Origin: CAWBRT01 sp050015355
GTDB taxonomy: Bacteria > Acidobacteriota > Terriglobia > Terriglobales > Acidobacteriaceae
Reading direction: 5' to 3'
DNA: 37,239 bases
Assembly: GCA_050015355.1 (NCBI GenBank)
Contig: JBEKBO010000035.1
Location: 1 to 37,239, forward strand
Shown: positions 35,610-37,239 of the stretch, piece by piece
How the letters are laid out: each line of letters starts with the position of its first letter
How positions within the stretch are numbered: position 1 is the first letter of the stretch
The notes under the pieces: model-generated
The model's database searches: none
What the model saw: only the letters and a program-made list of their open reading frames with translations
Told to the model about the DNA's origin: nothing
Program-made: the position numbers and the translations under genes

Positions 35610-37064
35610 ATGGCTCAGGGACCTAGTGTTGCCAAAGCAAAACTTCAACCCGAGAGGTCTCGCACGCGCCGGTTCATAAGCGCAATCGGGGCAGTCATTT
35701 GCACCCTACTGGCCATATACCTTGCCTTTCACCAGCCGCCCCAAGGGCTGACCGTAACTGCCATGCGCGCATCAGGCATCCTGGTCTGGGCGGTATCTTT
35801 CTGGATTCTGGAAGTCATCCCGGAATATATCACCGGCCTGCTGATGTGCACGCTCTGGGCGATGACCAAGGTCGTGCCGTTTGAAAAGGCCTTTGCCTAC
35901 TTCTCAACCTCGACTTGGTGGATCATGGTTGGCGCATTTGGCCTCGGCGTGGCCGCCACCAAATGCGGTCTGTTGCGGCGCATCTCACTGTTCATTTTGA
36001 GATTGTTTCCAGCAACCTTTACCGGGCAGGCCTTGGGATTGCTGGGGGCGGGAACGGTCGTGTCGCCTCTCATCCCCAGTGCGAACGCCAGAGGTGCGAT
36101 CGCCGCGCCTATAGCGTTGGCTATCAGTGATTCTCTAAAGTTCGACAGAAAGACCGACGGGGCCTGCGGATTGTTCGGAGCTATGTTCGTCGGCTTCTGC
36201 GTCATAGGATCGCCGGCTTTCCTAAGCGGCTCCTTTACCAACTATGCCACGATGGCTCTCTTTCCTAAAGCCTATCAGAATGTTACCTGGGCCTTATGGC
36301 TGCTGTATGCACTGCCTTGGGCTGTTGTCGTCTTCATAGGCAGTGGACTCGCTATCTATTTTCTCTACAAGCCGCCTCAAACTGTGACCTTGCCGAAACG
36401 GTTTGCATCTGACGAATTGTCCCGCCTGGGGCCAATGGGGCGAGACGAGAAACTTACCTTCGTTGTTCTGATGACCACGCTGGCGCTGTGGATGACGGAA
36501 AGTATTCACAGGATTGCCTCGGGAGAGGTCGCGGTTGTTAGCATCTGCGCGCTGCTGGCGTTTAATGTCTTAAACCGTGACGATTTTCGTAAAGGCATCG
36601 ACTGGTCTGCCATTATCTATGTCGGTTGCATTATGAACATAGGCGTGGTATTCCAAGTACTAAAGATCGACCTGTGGCTTGGACATGCATTGGAGCCGAT
36701 AATCTCCAGATTCTTGTCTAATCCTTACCTTTTTGTGGTGGTACTGGCGCTTTCAGTCTTCGTCGCCCGCTTCATCATTATTTCGCTGGCCGCGACCGCT
36801 GTTATCTTTACGGTTGTTTTGACCCCATTGGTTACGATTCATGGTATGCACCCATGGATCATCGCCTTTGTTTCGTTTGCATCTTCCAACATCTGGTTCT
36901 TCTTCTTCATGAACTCGTATTACTTGCTGTCCTTCTACGGAACCGGCGGTGAAATGGTCGAGCATCGTCAGATGATCAAGCTTTCGTTTGCCTATGCAAT
37001 GATTGCCATAGTCGGATTCCTGGTGAGCGTGCCGTACTGGCGGTTGCTTGGGCTGATTCACTAG
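35610..37064 (+). CDS. SLC13/DASS family anion:sodium symporter
   Basis: 484 residues from ATG 35610; GGAGGAG at 35594-35600 lies 9 nt before it, so the upstream in-frame TTG at 35592 is not used. A soluble basic N-terminus is followed by about 11-12 membrane segments. Blocks of the divalent-anion symporter family: VSFWILEVIPEYITGLLMCTLWAM, FSTSTWWIMVGAFGLGVA, VVSPLIPSANARGAIAAPIALAI (first-half SNT-like hairpin), NVLNRDDFRKGIDWSAIIYVGCIMNIG and VSFASSNIWFFFFMNSYY (second-half hairpin). DASS members import di- or tricarboxylates or sulfate. In this cluster a dicarboxylic sugar acid (aldarate) is a fitting guess. Confidence 0.88.
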   Translation: MAQGPSVAKAKLQPERSRTRRFISAIGAVICTLLAIYLAFHQPPQGLTVTAMRASGILVWAVSFWILEVIPEYITGLLMCTLWAMTKVVPFEKAFAYFSTSTWWIMVGAFGLGVAATKCGLLRRISLFILRLFPATFTGQALGLLGAGTVVSPLIPSANARGAIAAPIALAISDSLKFDRKTDGACGLFGAMFVGFCVIGSPAFLSGSFTNYATMALFPKAYQNVTWALWLLYALPWAVVVFIGSGLAIYFLYKPPQTVTLPKRFASDELSRLGPMGRDEKLTFVVLMTTLALWMTESIHRIASGEVAVVSICALLAFNVLNRDDFRKGIDWSAIIYVGCIMNIGVVFQVLKIDLWLGHALEPIISRFLSNPYLFVVVLALSVFVARFIIISLAATAVIFTVVLTPLVTIHGMHPWIIAFVSFASSNIWFFFFMNSYYLLSFYGTGGEMVEHRQMIKLSFAYAMIAIVGFLVSVPYWRLLGLIH

Positions 37065-37111
37065 CTAGGCGAAGCACAGTGAGAGGAATTCTTAAGTCAG
37101 TCAAAGGAGCT

Positions 37112-37239
37112 ATGAAATGGAGATAGTGGGTATTTACTTAACGCCACCGAACGCAACAGGTTGTGGTTTGACCAGGGTTGCAAACGGGACCGGATCTACC
37201 TGCACAGCCTGCTGGGCCAAGCGATAGAAGAGTTTGCCG
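37112..37239 (+). CDS. 5' end of a further gene at the window edge, apparent frameshift
   Basis: A strong site AAAGGAG (37103-37109) precedes ATG 37112, but that frame stops after four codons (ATG AAA TGG AGA TAG). One fewer A gives MNGDSGYLLNATERNRLWFD, which then runs open to the right edge (..KRDRIYLHSLLGQAIEEFA). The residue pattern looks real but I do not recognise the family. Either a one-base insertion or error, or the start lies elsewhere. Confidence 0.4.

Noticed and set aside
17530..37064. The whole catabolic cluster as a recently transferred island
   Set aside because: Recombinase debris lies on the left only, base composition looks similar on both sides, and no matching right-hand repeat or tRNA was seen; not supported beyond suspicion.
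1..37239. CRISPR array, tRNA or rRNA genes
   Set aside because: No regularly spaced repeats and no cloverleaf or rRNA-like blocks were noticed by eye; a covariance scan would be needed to be certain.

Overview
The window looks like about 37 kb of a free-living, moderately GC-rich soil-type bacterium. The mix of families (a PF12831-type FAD oxidoreductase expansion, DinB/DUF1572, a carboxymuconolactone-decarboxylase-like secreted protein, an amidase of the GTDTVNSIR type, phosphate butyryltransferase/butyrate kinase) suggests an Acidobacteriota-like lineage. That is inference from gene content only; no rRNA or tRNA gene was recognised.

Layout. (1) 1-4.7 kb: a short-chain acyl-CoA module, with an acetyl-/succinyl-CoA:acetate CoA-transferase, then ptb and buk divergent from an Lrp/AsnC regulator whose start codon abuts a long inverted repeat. 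Together they could turn acyl-CoA into free acid with ATP yield, possibly under amino-acid control. (2) 4.7-9.0 kb: ordinary single genes (SRPBCC-like protein, membrane metallophosphoesterase, small hypothetical, PLP-dependent decarboxylase). (3) 9.4-18.1 kb: a corridor of decay. It holds a 49-residue remnant of a histidine kinase, a GGDEF/EAL response regulator whose phospho-acceptor Asp has become Gly, an NCS2 (UraA-type) permease missing its middle, a secreted CMD-family protein, an eutB-eutC pair fused by a large deletion and also frameshifted, a lipoprotein-like hypothetical, an amidase split by a 1-nt insertion, and three recombinase fragments (two tyrosine, one serine) packed into about 0.5 kb. 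(4) 18.4-37.2 kb: a long, entirely plus-strand catabolic cluster.

The catabolic cluster has a LacI regulator with two operator-like sites, an enolase-superfamily enzyme resembling D-galactarolactone cycloisomerase, an Ldh_2-family dehydrogenase, a two-subunit UxaA/altronate-dehydratase-like lyase, an FAH-family hydrolase, three FAD-dependent oxidoreductases, three sodium:solute symporters, one ACS-type MFS transporter and one SLC13/DASS transporter. The likely job is uptake of acidic sugars (aldonates, aldarates, uronates or their lactones), oxidation, dehydration and C-C cleavage. The threefold pairing of FAD oxidoreductase with symporter is the most unusual architecture here and its substrate is not known to me.

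Four genes plus the 3' edge gene show single-nucleotide frameshifts (eutB, amidase, Ldh_2, second symporter, edge gene), several in short homopolymers. Assembly or read error must be excluded before calling these mutations. The large internal deletions cannot be explained that way.
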